DNA of 64,000 nt from Diphasiastrum complanatum. Taxonomy: Eukaryota > Streptophyta > Lycopodiopsida > Lycopodiales > Lycopodiaceae. How positions within the stretch are numbered: position 1 is the first letter of the stretch; every line of letters starts with the position of its first letter. The translations under genes were made by a program, and so were the position numbers. Where the stretch lies: assembly GCA_029204225.1 (NCBI GenBank), contig CM055104.1:55676538-55740537 (forward strand), written 5' to 3'. Shown piece by piece: positions 36,101 to 46,276 of this stretch. The notes under the pieces are model-generated. The model worked only from the letters and a program-made list of their open reading frames with translations, made no database searches and was not told the origin of the DNA.

Positions 36101-37110
36101 TTTGCGGTATAGATTACCTTCCTATCACCATCAAATGCCATTAAAGATGAAAAATACTCTTTATGATATGTCATATGAGAAGTGGCTCCACTATCAATCC
36201 ACCAAGGATCAATGTCTCCATGATTAGCCAACAAGCAAGATGACATAACAAAAGCATCATTTGAAAGAAGCTCATCCCCACCCTCATCAATAGTTAGATT
36301 GGTTTGCTTTTCCCCTTGATCCCTCTTTTTCTTAAAACAATCACTAGCAAAATGCCCTTTGACTCCACAATAGAAACATTTTAGCTTAGATCTATCCTTC
36401 TTTTTGCCAAAAGTAGAGTGCTCACCTTGGTCTTGCCCTTTAGACCAATTGCTTTTACCTTTGCCCTTGAACTTGCCTTTAGAGAACATTGCCTCCTCTT
36501 CTCCTCCTTGAGATGTAGAAGATGCTCCCACTCTTGCTTGCAACCTGAATTCTTCAGCCAACAAGACCTCTTGCAAGTCTCCAACACTTGGTAAACATTT
36601 TTGGATAGCATAACTTTGAACAAGATTAGCATGATCATCCAACAAGCCATTGAGAATCACTTGAACAAGCTCCTCATTATTTATGCCATCATTAATGCAT
36701 GCTAACTCATCATTCAATGCTTTAACTCTCAAAACAAAAGCATGTCCATTCTCACTCTTCTTTTGCATACAAGAAAAGATTTGCCTTCTTAAAGTCAACA
36801 CTCTAGAAGTAGACTTGGATTCATAAACCTTCTTCAAGGCTTCCCAAGCTTCACTAGATGATGTGCACTTACCAACCTCTTTGATAAGCTCATTTGTCAC
36901 ATTCATCTTGATCATGTGAAGGGCTTTCTTTGCCCTCTTGTCATACCTCAATTGTTCTTGAGGTGCCAAAGGTCTCTCCTCCACACCTACAACAATATCC
37001 ATCAACTCATTCATCTCAAGCAAAGACTCCATCCTTACTTTCCAAGTAGAATAGTTGAGGGAGGTAAGCCTATCATTGCTTTCCAACATGTAGCCTCCAT
37101 TTGTAGCCAT
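33160..37110 (-). CDS. C3 gag-pol polyprotein, 1316 residues
   Basis: This is a single unbroken frame, the usual length for copia gag-pol. Gag starts with a UBN2-type region (LNYSTWKVRMESLLE). The zinc knuckle CFYCGVKGHFASDC is at residues 245-258 and protease WWIDSGATSHM has its Asp at 306. Pre-integrase WHKRMGHLNY is near 438. Integrase has H439, H444, C473 and C476 and catalytic D503, D565 and E601, the classic DD35E spacing. RT has NTWRLVELPKGKSAIGCKW and YVDDIILSG near 1000. RNase H has DSDFAGD and SSSEAEYKAL near 1150-1200. ATG at 37110 is the first Met, 610 bp inside the primer site. Stop TGA falls in the LTR. The product is made in the cytoplasm and self-cleaved in particles. Confidence 0.96.
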   Translation of the reverse strand: MATNGGYMLESNDRLTSLNYSTWKVRMESLLEMNELMDIVVGVEERPLAPQEQLRYDKRAKKALHMIKMNVTNELIKEVGKCTSSSEAWEALKKVYESKSTSRVLTLRRQIFSCMQKKSENGHAFVLRVKALNDELACINDGINNEELVQVILNGLLDDHANLVQSYAIQKCLPSVGDLQEVLLAEEFRLQARVGASSTSQGGEEEAMFSKGKFKGKGKSNWSKGQDQGEHSTFGKKKDRSKLKCFYCGVKGHFASDCFKKKRDQGEKQTNLTIDEGGDELLSNDAFVMSSCLLANHGDIDPWWIDSGATSHMTYHKEYFSSLMAFDGDRKVIYTANDGECAIKGIGTIPISLSTNRNIELKDVLLIPSITKNLLSVSQMLDKGFKVEFDGDACLIKKGCSIIAKGKRQGKLFKLDACVVANQVGCMANEQMSIQEVWHKRMGHLNYKALEVIAKKEVVRGLPKSLTCLNHVCEECALSKSHRLPYTRSISRSKMPFSLLHSDIHGVTTISNGGAKMYVTFIDDFSRFCWVYLLKSKDEVFDVFVKFKVAIETQFTTKIKCLRSDNGGEYISNKFKAFCDEHGIKREYTCPRTPQQNGVAERKNRTLCESAKAMRLNANLPKPFWSDALLCANFLCNRWPSVVLEGKTPFEALFGTKPNVKFLRTFGCICYFNITLDDRTKEDPSSRKGIFVGYSEVSKAYRIYVPSIKKVFTSRDVIFDEGNIPKVISSDDGVVATNVLDDNGVDDTLDVDVEEASSSQIPRRTPRHKVKPSRLTYDGKGKQVVDGSNYAFLTSFDVPSCVDEARQEEEWIQAMDLEFEALMKNNTWRLVELPKGKSAIGCKWIFKVKTNQDGSINKLKARLVAKGYAQEHGIDYEETFAPVAKMVSIRVIISLATLYGWDLWQLDISNAFLNGDLEEEVYMEQPESYVSHSKPNHVCFLQKSLYGLKQAPRSWYARLNSFLLSQNFTMSEYDHSLYFRISANDVTILLIYVDDIILSGGNKEDIEDIKKALKKEFEVHDLGLLSYILGIEVIRTSQITFISQEKYAISILNRFHMVDANPIDTPMESHVKLTIRGNERSFEDITLYRKLIGSLIYLTITRPDLSYCVGRLSQFMQDPSIEHWKLGKRILRYISGTKDFGIVYRGSSPNLFGFSDSDFAGDLMDRKSINAHAIFIGDGAISWMSKKQATISLSSSEAEYKALTSCTKEMVWIKRMIMELHLLDFSESPIIFCDNLSAQSLASNPVFHARSKHIEVAYHFVREQVLAKEIKLEHVPSKECVADIFTKALGKDLFFKHRTSLGVLSKSMLKLVEEGV

Positions 37111-37708
37111 GTTGCAATGATTGATCTCTGATCTTTGACCTGTTCCAATGCACTAAGCACTCTCTTGAATCAACAAATGAAACACAAGAAGAAATCACAA
37201 AGATTTGGAACCTAAAACCTTACTTTTTCTCTCTTTTCCTCACTTTTTCCTTAATTTTAGCCACTAGTTTTATGATTTCTTGATCAAACCAAGACCAAAC
37301 CTCAATATACTTGCTTTTCCCTCACTCCTAAGATTGAAATACACTCTTGAATCATTCAGCAAACTGAAAATCAGAGGGTTACATCAATTTTGAAGTTTTT
37401 GACATGAAGAAGCAAGAAATTGAATCAAAAAACTATATGCTAGAATGGAAAACTAATAGGATCTTGTTGGATCTTGCATCTCCCTCTTTCCAAAACAATT
37501 TTTGTCTCCTTATTCTGATAAGTACAGAGGGAATTCGCCCTACTTCAATTGAAATGCATACAAATGATGTTTTGATCACAAAGATCCAATTTCTACACAT
37601 AAATCAACAAGATTTTTTAGCTAGAAACTTGATTGGAATGCTACAAAAGCAAACTCGCCCACAAATCTCTTCTAAATCTGGCAAAACCTGCACATTTGGC
37701 CGCCTAAT
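37111..37708 (-). other. C3 5' leader
   Basis: About 600 bp lies between the primer site and gag ATG. No reading frame here is credible. It would hold the RNA packaging and dimer signals, but none is recognisable by eye. Confidence 0.6.
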
Positions 37709-37720
37709 GCTCTGATACCA
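37709..37720 (-). promoter_or_regulatory. C3 primer-binding site
   Basis: TGGTATCAGAGC on the minus strand abuts the 5' LTR. It is the standard complement of the initiator tRNA-Met 3' end used by most plant copia elements. Confidence 0.95.
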
Positions 37721-38373
37721 TGTGAAAAACTCAGATCCAAAAGATGCTAAAGTTTCATAAAGATCTTGGCCATGGAAGTTATGCACATCTAGATTGAAAA
37801 AATGATAGAAATTGTGATGTTAAGCATACTAAACATCAACTAAACATCAAAATCTGATCATAAGCTTCCACAAACAGAAACTTGCTGTCCCTGTCCGTAC
37901 TTCAGAGCCTACAACCTGCATTTCACACGTGTGAAGCCATAGCAACAAAGAAATCACAATTCTAGTGGCTAGAATGCAAGATATGAACAAAAAAGTGAGA
38001 GAGAAGAAGATGGACCTTCAAAGAGCATAACATTCATTCAATAGAATGAAAATGAGATGTGTACATACTCGTGGAGATGGCTATTTATAGCAGCCATAGT
38101 GCCTCTTGGCCACTTGTCTTATGATAGGCTAAAATTGGGGTCCAATAGGATTCACCCATATACCTAGAAATTTGGTCAAATAGGAATGCACCAAATTATG
38201 AGCCAATAGAAGAGCTCCACACTCGACCTCCTCTAATTAATGTGACCTCAAAAGTAGTGTACACATACTTTGGGCCTCTACATACATGTATGAACCTATC
38301 TCTAACTTTTATTTGGCCATAGGCCTACAAAATCTCAAGTTAGAAAAATACTACTAGTTGACAATTTTTCACA
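37721..38373 (-). repeat. C3 5' LTR
   Basis: This is the upstream LTR of C3 and therefore its promoter. A TATA box, CTATAAATAG on the minus strand, lies at 38081-38090. It is identical to the 3' copy except at one base near 38344. Confidence 0.96.
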
Positions 38374-39010
38374 CTCAACACCAAGCACAATATCCATAAC
38401 ATCAGATATTCAACAAGACAAGTTATATAGATCAGACACAAAAAGTGGTTTGTGACACTTTGGCTGGTTTGAATCCTACTTTTGGCACGTGTAAAATGCT
38501 TCAAAAGAAAACACTATTGACACTCAGAAGGCTCAAAGGGTGTTCAAATACTTTAAACTCAGTCTTGATCTACAGTTTCTTGTGTTGGATGCTCAAAACA
38601 ATGGATTCAGAACAAAGTATAATTGAATCAAATCAAAATGCTGTCACTCAGATTTTGGACCTATCCCTATCCTCTTCAAGAGCTTATAACTCTTGCTAGA
38701 CACATCAGATTGATTTGGTTTCAATTTCTATGAAAAGTACAGATCAAATGCTTTCCATGAAGCTATAACGCTGCTATCTTTGGATCTATAAGTAAGGAGA
38801 ACAAAGGGACTGAAAAGCTCTGATTTTCACACGTGCGGAATTCCAGAATTCCGTACTTCCTCAATTCAGGTCTAAAAATTCAGTTCAAGTCCGATTTGAT
38901 CCAAATACACTTCAGTGAAAGGTTAGAAAAAGTGCAAAACTACTTTTTTGTTCGATTTGGCTCTCAGTTTCTTGTACAATCAGAGTTGTTAGCATGCAAA
39001 GCTTAATGTG
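38374..39010 (-). other. C2 gag start and 5' leader
   Basis: The minus-strand end next to C3 reads DVMDIVLGVE, which matches LMDIVVGVE of C3 and joins the C2 gag at 32511. Upstream sequence has stops and no clear Met, so the gag N-terminus is decayed. The rest to 39010 is leader with no gene seen. Confidence 0.65.
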
Positions 39011-39022
39011 GCTCTGATACCA
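39011..39022 (-). promoter_or_regulatory. C2 primer-binding site
   Basis: TGGTATCAGAGC on the minus strand abuts the C2 5' LTR at 39023. It is complementary to initiator tRNA-Met. Confidence 0.93.
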
Positions 39023-39818
39023 TGACAAAATTTCTAGAATTCACACGTGTGGAGAATGTCCACAAGAGTGACTGATCTTAATTAAGCTTTGTGATTGGCA
39101 CTATAACCTGATTCTAGATTGATTAACAAAATCTAGTTCAGAAGAAATGGCTAATCCACAATCTAGCATGCTAATCAACAGAATATAATAGCAATGATCA
39201 AAGAATGAAAAAATATAAGATTTCAATGTATGAGCATTAGCCTCAACACAAGTTAGAGAGAGAGAGAGAGCTAGAGAGATAACAAGCAATATTTGTTTAG
39301 ATCCAAAATGACATGAGATAGCTACAAAACTTTGGTTCTTCATTATCAATTGTGTGGAGAGCTACACATATTTATGGAGATTGAGTTAGCTCAAGGTAGA
39401 ACCATATCTATCCATTCCAAAATGACATCTAAAGTGACATCTAGAGTCTATGTGACATTTGTCACTTGTCATGCATGAAATTCTACCAACTTTTTACAAG
39501 TGTACTAGTTCTAACTAGAAATGTCCAAATCATCATGCATGTGTTCAATAAACTTTGTGCATGCCTTGCATGTCACTATGGATCACTTACAATTAATGCA
39601 TGTGAGTTGCCACGAGTTTCTACAAGCATAATCATGCTAATTCTATATCTACAAACTATATGCAAGTTGCATTTATCAAACTAGACAATACATAACCATG
39701 TAGCTCGAGTTCTATGTAGGCCAAACTTGGCATTTTGCATTAATGAGCTATATACTTGCATGGTACAACATTTGTAGCAAGCCAAGAAATCAACATGGAT
39801 TGTTTTTCAATTTTAACA
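39023..39818 (-). repeat. C2 5' LTR
   Basis: The 796 bp LTR has TGACAAAATT and AATTTTAACA ends. It is longer than the 3' copy because of a longer AG repeat near 39256 and a 12 bp direct repeat near 39425. Confidence 0.93.
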
Positions 39819-39843
39819 AGAGTAACTGGAATTCAGTAGGACA

Positions 39844-41245
39844 TGAGAATCTTGATACAATATGGCCTAGTATGAGGCCATGTGTCACCCAAAATTGACA
39901 CTTTTCTGGGTTCAAGAAGATTTGATATTCATGGCATTTCTTCAGTACCTTTTCCAAGTTGGATAAGTCCTCAGAGTTAGGCTCGTGCACGGACAGATTA
40001 TCCAGGAGGATCTCCAAAAAAGTTTGTAAATATTCTTTGAATGTCGCCTGCATAACTTGTTGAAAGGTACCTAGGGCATTACAGTCCAAACGGCATCACC
40101 TTGTAGGCATAGGTTCTCCATTCAGTGGCAAACGTTGTCTTGTGTTGATCTTCCGATGCTATTTTCAACTAATTGTAGTCACTGAAACCATCCACAAAAC
40201 TGTAGGCTTTTGCTCCTACTACTCTATCCAGAACACTTTTCATAAATGACAAGGAAAAATGATCTTTCTTTGTAACTACATTTAACGCTTTCAGGTTCAC
40301 ACAGATTCACATTTTGTCGTTCTTCTTGGGTATTATGACTATCGGTGATACCCATTTTGTGTGCTTGATTTAATAAATGAAATTGGCATCAAATAACTTC
40401 TGCAACTCATGCTTGATCAATTCAGTATAGTTAGGATTGCAGCGATAGTAGCGGCTCATCGTGGGGACTGCTCCATCCACCAAGGGTATGGTATGCTGGA
40501 CTATGATTGGTGGTATACCCTTCAGATCTTTGTAATTCCATGTGAAGCAATCTTTGTATTTTACCAATAATTCGCATAGCTTTTGAATTGGTGGGTGTCA
40601 GTTGTTCTCCCACATGTACAATCTTCTCTTCTTCACTTGGCTCATCTAGATTCATAGGTTGTGTCCGCGCAGGTCCTTCGAAGACTTGTTTCGCTGGTTT
40701 CGGATTTTGATCAGGTTCTCTTTGTGCTTGTGGCATCATGATTACCATGTCGTCCAAAGTATAATTCTTGAAAGTCTTCTGGCCTCTCGTGAACTGGCAT
40801 TTGGTGGGATTCCTCCTTCAACATGTTGATCTTAGCCAAACTTGTAATCTTCGCACTTCCAGCCATCTGTGATGTCGACGTTGTATCTAGTTCCAGCCAG
40901 ATTGACTTTAAGAAGTCCGACACTTTTCTTTTTTCTTTTTTGTTCACGTAGTTGGATTCATCCTTGTTGTCTATCTTGGGAACTAGATTGATATTCGCTT
41001 CATGATTACGAATATCAATATCCACCGTGGCTATTGCTTCTTCTGGTAGATCGCTCCATTGGATCACCTGACTTTAGCGTTGTTTCATCTGGTTATTCTT
41101 AGTCATTGGCACCTTTGGTGGATCTATCTTGGAAACTTTTGCCATGGGAAATATTTGAGGTGGCTGAGTTGGTACTTTTCTCATTCCATAGCAATCTGGG
41201 TCCATATGTTGCAAGACCTGAACATCAGTTAGCTCAGTCTCCTTG
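39844..41245 (-). pseudogene. Minus-strand B-family Ty3 relic (gag end, linker, RT)
   Basis: On the minus strand from 41245 there is a gag C-terminal region, then VDIDIRNHEANINLVPKIDN, the linker segment MVIMMPQAQREPDQNP near 40740, and RT from FTWNYKDLKGIPPIIVQHTI to LGHIVSR at about 39860. Shifts lie near 40740, 40570 and 40090. It is cut at the left by the M1 LTR and at the right by the LTR at 41246. The same protein region occurs on the plus strand at 43440-43960. Confidence 0.82.
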
Positions 41246-42067
41246 TGTTGGGGGTATTTCCAACATATTGTAAATAAATAATATCGGCTAATAAAAAAAT
41301 GTTGCGAGGGCATGGCATCCTGCGCGTATAAGCCCATGGCCGAATGAGCACTCAAGTTGAGTTGTAAATAGAATAATAGACTTGGGCTCCTTTGTAATTA
41401 AAATAAAACTCGAGGCCCAAAGTCAATTTAAACTTAGAAGTCTATTATTTTAGAGTTGGGTCCAAATGGAGACTTACATGAATCATGTGAAATCCAATGT
41501 ACTTTTTTAAGACCTTTGGATCAAGTTGGGTCCAAGATGAATGGATAGGATTAGTGTACATATTAGACAATAGTATTTTGGGGCAAGGGCCTTCCCCATT
41601 TATAAAAAGATACCTCATGTACTCTATTCACATGCTTAATGAGAAGGAGGAAACTCTACCAAATTGGAGAGCCAAGCATCCTCATTTGCTAAGCACTCAT
41701 GCTAATGCTTTTTGTTGTGTGTTTCTATTTGTTTCCATTTCTATGTTGTTGTTTTAATAGTTATGGTTTCTCTATTAGCATGCATCTTGAGCTTTTGAGC
41801 TAACCTCCCTCTCCACTCTATCTCTCTCATTCTCTCTCCTCCTCACTATCTCTTCTATTCTTCTCTTCTCTTTCACCAAAAATCATGATGAAGGTTAGTT
41901 TAGTGGAGTAGAGTTAGGAGTGTGTAGTGTTAGTGGTGGTAGAGTTAGAGAAAAAGTAGAGAACTATCTAAAAGTAGCATCTATTCATAGTTAGGCACCT
42001 ATCCAATGTTCTAACCCTTGTTGACAGGTGGTAGGGCTACCACTACATGAAATCTACGACCCTATAG
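41246..42067 (+). repeat. 5' LTR of B-family element J
   Basis: The LTR starts TGTTGGGGGTATTTCC, is about 820 bp long, and is followed at once by a primer-binding site at 42068. It aligns with the LTR at 3478-4290. A TATA-like TTTATAAAAAGA lies near 41610 and a CT-rich tract at 41820-41870. It interrupts the minus-strand relic, so it inserted later than that copy. Confidence 0.85.
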
Positions 42068-42085
42068 TGGCGTCGTTGCCAAGGA
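42068..42085 (+). promoter_or_regulatory. Primer-binding site of element J
   Basis: TGGCGTCGTTGCCAAGGA is the tRNA-Asp type site with three changes from the M1 version. It abuts the LTR. Confidence 0.8.
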
Positions 42086-43335
42086 TAGGTTTCCATTGAC
42101 TAGTATAGCTATATTTTAGTTATTTCTTGCTTTTTAGTAGTTTTAGGTAGATTTTTGGGTGTTTAGAGTTAGTTTTCTATATTTCTTTGTGTTTGGACTG
42201 TTCACAGCTAGCGGAGGAGGTGTGAGAGGGTAGAGGAGGCCCTGAACAGCCTCTAAGGGCTTGACATCCAAACCAAAACATGAGAAAACCCAAAAAAAAT
42301 ACACCAATTTGTATTTTGTAGGAAAAAAGAGGCTAGAATCTCATCGGATTTTAATATCTCCAAAACCAATCAGAAAGAAACCTCGCATGACTAGCAGCAG
42401 CTCTCGAGTACTGTCCCAAACCTACATAGAAGCCTGCGAGAGTTAGTTCCAAGCAGATTGCAAAAATCAGAGAAAAAATCATAAAAAATCAAAAATAGCC
42501 CTTGTAAAAACTCAAAAAAATGAAAATCTTCACCAAAACTCTCGTAGAGCTCTCTAAAGATCCATCTCAGTGAGACTAGGACACAAAGAAACTTGTGAGA
42601 GTTAGTTCACTATCTAAGTGTCTGTGCAAGAGTTTCCAGTGGAAAAAAGACGGGAAAATACCAAAGAACCCTCGTAGAGAATTCTGAAGTTCCATCTCAG
42701 TGAGACCAGGACACAGAAGAGTCTGCAAGAGTTAGTTTGATTCCAATGAGCAGAAAATTGGGTTTAAGTGTTAAAAAATTACTTAAAAGTGAAGATTTAG
42801 CAAATCCTTCCTGAGAGAACTCTCGCAGGCCATTTCAATCGATCCAAAATGACAATTTCCATCAGTGAAGAAGCTTGCGAGAGTTAGTACTAAGAATTGG
42901 TGAAGATCAAGCCAAAATAGTCGTTTTGAATCTTCGCAAACAGTTAAATTTTCACTTCTTGCAAGAGTTAACTCTCACAGAGAATTTCAGAGTCAGATCT
43001 GAGCCAGATTTAGCTCTCGTGGTCCTTGCAAGAGTTACTTCCCAAAGATCTGAGAGATATCAAGGTTTTTTTCTATAAAACATCTAAAGAACCCTTGCAC
43101 AATCAACCCTCGCACCAAAGAACCCTCACAGATTAGATCAATGAAAAGATATGCACCAGATCTAGCTACTGTGAAAATCTCAGGTCAATTAGTGTAAGGA
43201 GTAAAAAGTTATTAAGGAAAAACCACTGTAAGGGGCCTGATTTTCACTTTCACCCAATCAGATAGATCAGAGACCCAGATCGTTATAGAATTAAAAAAGT
43301 ACCAGCTTAGCCATCCCAAAAATCTGCTATGGCGA
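42086..43335 (+). other. Element J leader with repeated module
   Basis: No credible gene is present. A degenerate module recurs: CTCGTAGAG, then TCCATCTCAGTGAGAC and AGGACACA, then a form of GCAAGAGTTAGTT. Clear copies start at 42541 and 42668, with TCCATCTCAG at 42561 and 42691 (130 bp apart). Looser ones begin near 42430, 42825 and 42930. The same CTCGCAGA-like words occur in the post-pol spacer of element B. Confidence 0.65.
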
Positions 43336-43960
43336 AAGTTTCAAGGATAGATCCACCAAGGGCACTTGCGAACAAGAAGAACCAGTTGAAGCAACGCTAT
43401 AACCAGGTGATCTGATGGAGTGATCTACCCGAAGAAGCTATAACTATAGTGGATGTTGATATTCGCAACCACGAGGTAAATGTCACACCAGTTCCGAAAA
43501 AAGACAACAAGGACAAATCCACCAATATGACAAAAAGAGGCAAAAAGAAGGTGTTGGATTCCTTGAAGTCAATCAGAATGAACTCTGATAGAGTGTCATC
43601 TTCTTCTCAGATGACGGAGAATCAAAAGATGACCAGTCGAGCTAAGATCAATATGCTGAAGGAGGAATCTCAACGAGCACCAGTTCACGAGATGTTTGAG
43701 ACCTTCAAGAACTATACCTTGGATGACGTGGTAATCATGATGCCGCAAGCCCAACGAGAACCTGATCAAAGTCAGGCACCAGTGGAACAAGTCTTCAAGG
43801 GACCTGCATGAACGCAACCAATGAACCTTGCTAAGCCAGGTGAGGAAGAAAAGATCGTGTACGTAGGGGAGCAGTCACCACCCACTCAATTCAAGCGACT
43901 ATGATCATCCTTGGTGGAGTACAAGGACTGTTTTGCCTGGAATTATAGTGATCTGAAGGG
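43330..43960 (+). pseudogene. Element J gag end and linker, truncated
   Basis: The plus-strand frame reads VDIRNHEVNVTPVPKKDNKD, then YTLDDVVIMMPQAQREPDQ, then a TGA at 43809-43811. Traces continue to WNYSDLKG at about 43960, where homology ends. It matches the minus-strand relic at 40500-41090. RT and everything beyond are gone, so J is a fragment with only its 5' part. Confidence 0.8.
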
Positions 43961-44610
43961 CAAGAATCAAGAAACTAACCAGCCTTTTGATTCTTGGACA
44001 TCCCAAGAACATCAAGAATTAGAATGTTAGAGAATATGCAAGATTTATGCCACATTTCTAGCCTCTTTAGTTTACTTGAATGCTGGCTCCTACATTAATC
44101 CACAAGAAAACAAGAAATCTAATCCACAACTAGGAAAGCAAGAAAACTAATCCACTCTAAATCCACAACCACACACAATATGAATGGAAGGGCATGATCA
44201 TATGGGCATCACTCAAGAAAACCATCATGATCAAGGAGCTTAGTGTAGCATCAAACTCATGAAAAATCTTCTTATTAAGCACGAAGTAGATACAATGCAA
44301 AAAGCTCCTCTTCACAAAGAGGGAGTCTCTTAAATAAGCAAGAGAGCTCCTTAGGTGGCATCCTAGTGGAATTTCCACATTTCACAAATTACAAGTGGAA
44401 TATTGCTCTCCACTAGAGGTCACCATCAAAAGGTGGCTCACTCTACTTTCTTTAAGAGGGGTCTACTTGCATTTATTACATTTGCTTAGAAATACTAGTT
44501 CCTACATGGTCATTCCATCTTCCGGGATTCACCATGAGGCTTACACAGTTCTTGCATGTCTATCCTAGCTAGTATTTCTTGGCTCTCAGTTTTCATTAGT
44601 CTCGTATTCT
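43961..44610 (-). repeat. LTR-like sequence, minus strand
   Basis: No coding sequence is supported. Read on the minus strand it has the layout of a plant LTR core: a TATA-like GCTTATTTAAGAG near 44330, then a C/T-rich start region, GCATTGTATCTAC and an AATAAG signal near 44275. I found no second copy in the window, so this call rests on layout only. Confidence 0.35.
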
Positions 44611-46060
44611 CAGAGACCTCCTCGGTCTAAGGTGAGAGGTGCTCTTGAGTTGCTCTGTCCGAGTATCTTGGGGATTCGTCAGAATCAGCCAACATCATCC
44701 CACCCCTAATGTGTTGCGGGACCCACTGCAACTCATATTGGACGATGTCACTCCGCTTTGCATTGGCATCTTCGATCTTCACTTGAAAAAGCGTAGATCC
44801 TTGTTCGCTTACATAAAACCAAGTGCTTATTGTCGCCAGTCTTTATCACAAAAACTGTTTTTTACAATTTTTCGCAATTGGATTTAGAATGTCTTATTGT
44901 TGTAATGGGTGGACATTCTCAAAATTTGGAGAGTTCTCAGCAGCTTCACAACTTGCATGCTTGAGTGCTTTCCATGTGTCTCTTTGTTTAGTCAATTGTA
45001 TCTGCCATTGACGATTTCATCTTTGGTTTCTTGGCAAATTCCATCTTTGGTTTCTTTTGGGAGGTCTGTATCCTCCATTTGTCTCTGGATGTTTCCGTGG
45101 TTCTTCTCTCAGTTGAGGTTCCAGTCTTGTCGATGCTCTTTTCTGATAGGTAGCACAAATCTTGGTTATCAGTCTCAAGGGGATGGACTCATCATCAAAA
45201 ATTTGGTGGTAGAAATAGTTTTGGATGGACGATTTGGTAACGGTGAGGAAACATGATGAAGGCGTGGTGACAAGGTGAAGGAACTGATAGATTTACAATT
45301 GCAGCCTTGGACTCTTGCAATGTTGAGCTTCGACCACCACTTGCTGGGTGAGGAGCTTGTTTTATTTGCAGGTTCATGAATGTCTTCATCTTTCATTTTC
45401 TGCAACTCTTTCTTTTGATCCGTTACTTTTGGATCTCTTTGGGCTTCATAAGAGGGGATTCAACTATCATTACTCAAGAGAGTTTCTTTTGATCAAGATT
45501 GATCTGACTCATCTGTTGTTTAAGTACACTGGCACTAGTAGGGGCTTGTGTTGTATCGGCCCCGACGACTGGTGGAATTCCGTCGTCATTATCTGCTATC
45601 AGGTTCTCATTGGACCTGATGCCATCTGGGGTGGTAGGATCAGTCCGATATGGAGATGGTACAAACATTGTTTGGACAAATGCATCATCAGGCAATGGTT
45701 GGTTGCCCTCAGCAATCTTTGTTGGCGAAGCGGGTGGGGTTTGAGAAATAACTGTGGAAACAGGGGTGAAGACGGTTTGTCCGAACGAGAGGATGGGAGG
45801 AAGAGAGGGAAACTGGAGGGTGGTGTGGAGTATGGAAGAAGGTGAGGATGGAGCAGAAAGTGTCTGGCATGGGGGTGAAAAATTGATAACTTGCATTCAT
45901 GCCAGAGTGTCAGGGGACAGTTGTGAATCAGAAGGATTGAATGTGAGAGGAGCAACGGTGGTGGGAGGAGCGATGGATGATGCGATGGTGATGGATGGAT
46001 TTGTGGATAATGGAACATTTCGGTCGCTACTTAGAGAGAGGAGAGAAGAGAGAGAGAGAT
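44610..46060 (-). pseudogene. Unassigned minus-strand coding remnants, possibly retroelement
   Basis: From 46060 downwards the minus strand gives Pro/Ser-rich frames. The clearest is at 45740-45474 and includes GIPPVVGADTTQAPTSASVL and KQQMSQINLDQKKL. Further on are Arg/Pro-rich traces at 45170-44890 and FYVSEQGSTLFQVKIEDANA near 44800. Stops and shifts are frequent. It lies downstream of a minus-strand LTR-like block at 46370-46848, so a gag-like role is possible, but no diagnostic motif is seen. Confidence 0.35.
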
Positions 46061-46061
46061 A

Positions 46062-46123
46062 ATGTCTAGGTTGAGAAAGGCCTTGGGGGCTCGAGCGCCT
46101 ACCCAAAGCTATTTTATCCCAAC

Positions 46124-46220
<97 letters not shown>

Positions 46221-46276
46221 AGGTTGAGAAAGGCCTTGGGGGCTCGAGCGCCTACCCAAAGCTATTCTATCCCAAC

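Larger units (their letters stand above)
32512..38373 (-). mobile_element. Ty1/copia element C3, intact
   Basis: C3 has the target duplication CTCAA at 32507-32511 and 38374-38378. The two 653 bp LTRs differ at one base, and both have perfect TGTGAAAAA and TTTTTCACA ends. The tRNA-Met primer site, one unbroken gag-pol frame and a polypurine tract are all present. It sits in the C2 gag at the codons for VEE. Everything known to be needed for an autonomous copia element is present. Confidence 0.97.
27873..39818 (-). mobile_element. Ty1/copia element C2, minus strand, containing C3
   Basis: C2 has the target duplication AGAGT at 27868-27872 and 39819-39823. The LTRs are 27873-28653 and 39023-39818 with TGACAAAATT and AATTTTAACA ends. 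The initiator tRNA-Met primer site is at 39011-39022, and the polypurine tract TTAGGAGGAG lies beside 28653. The gag-pol between is broken, with C3 inserted in gag. C2 and C3 encode similar proteins and share orientation, so they belong to related lineages. Confidence 0.95.
4300..39843 (-). mobile_element. Ty3/gypsy element M1, minus strand, interrupted twice
   Basis: On the minus strand the order is 5' LTR (39843-39819 plus 27872-27334), primer-binding site 27311-27328, gag 27309-25740, reverse transcriptase, RNase H and integrase, then spacer and downstream ORF. Gag precedes a pol without a recognisable protease. Copia C2 lies in the 5' LTR and copia C1 in integrase. No copy of the 5' LTR sequence is seen left of integrase, so the 3' LTR is missing or outside. 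The lineage is probably Tat/Athila-like, judged from the tRNA-Asp primer site and the three gag zinc knuckles. The left boundary is uncertain. Confidence 0.75.

Noticed and set aside
45897-46259. Ser-Leu repeat protein on the minus strand
   Set aside because: It is the translation of the GA microsatellite.
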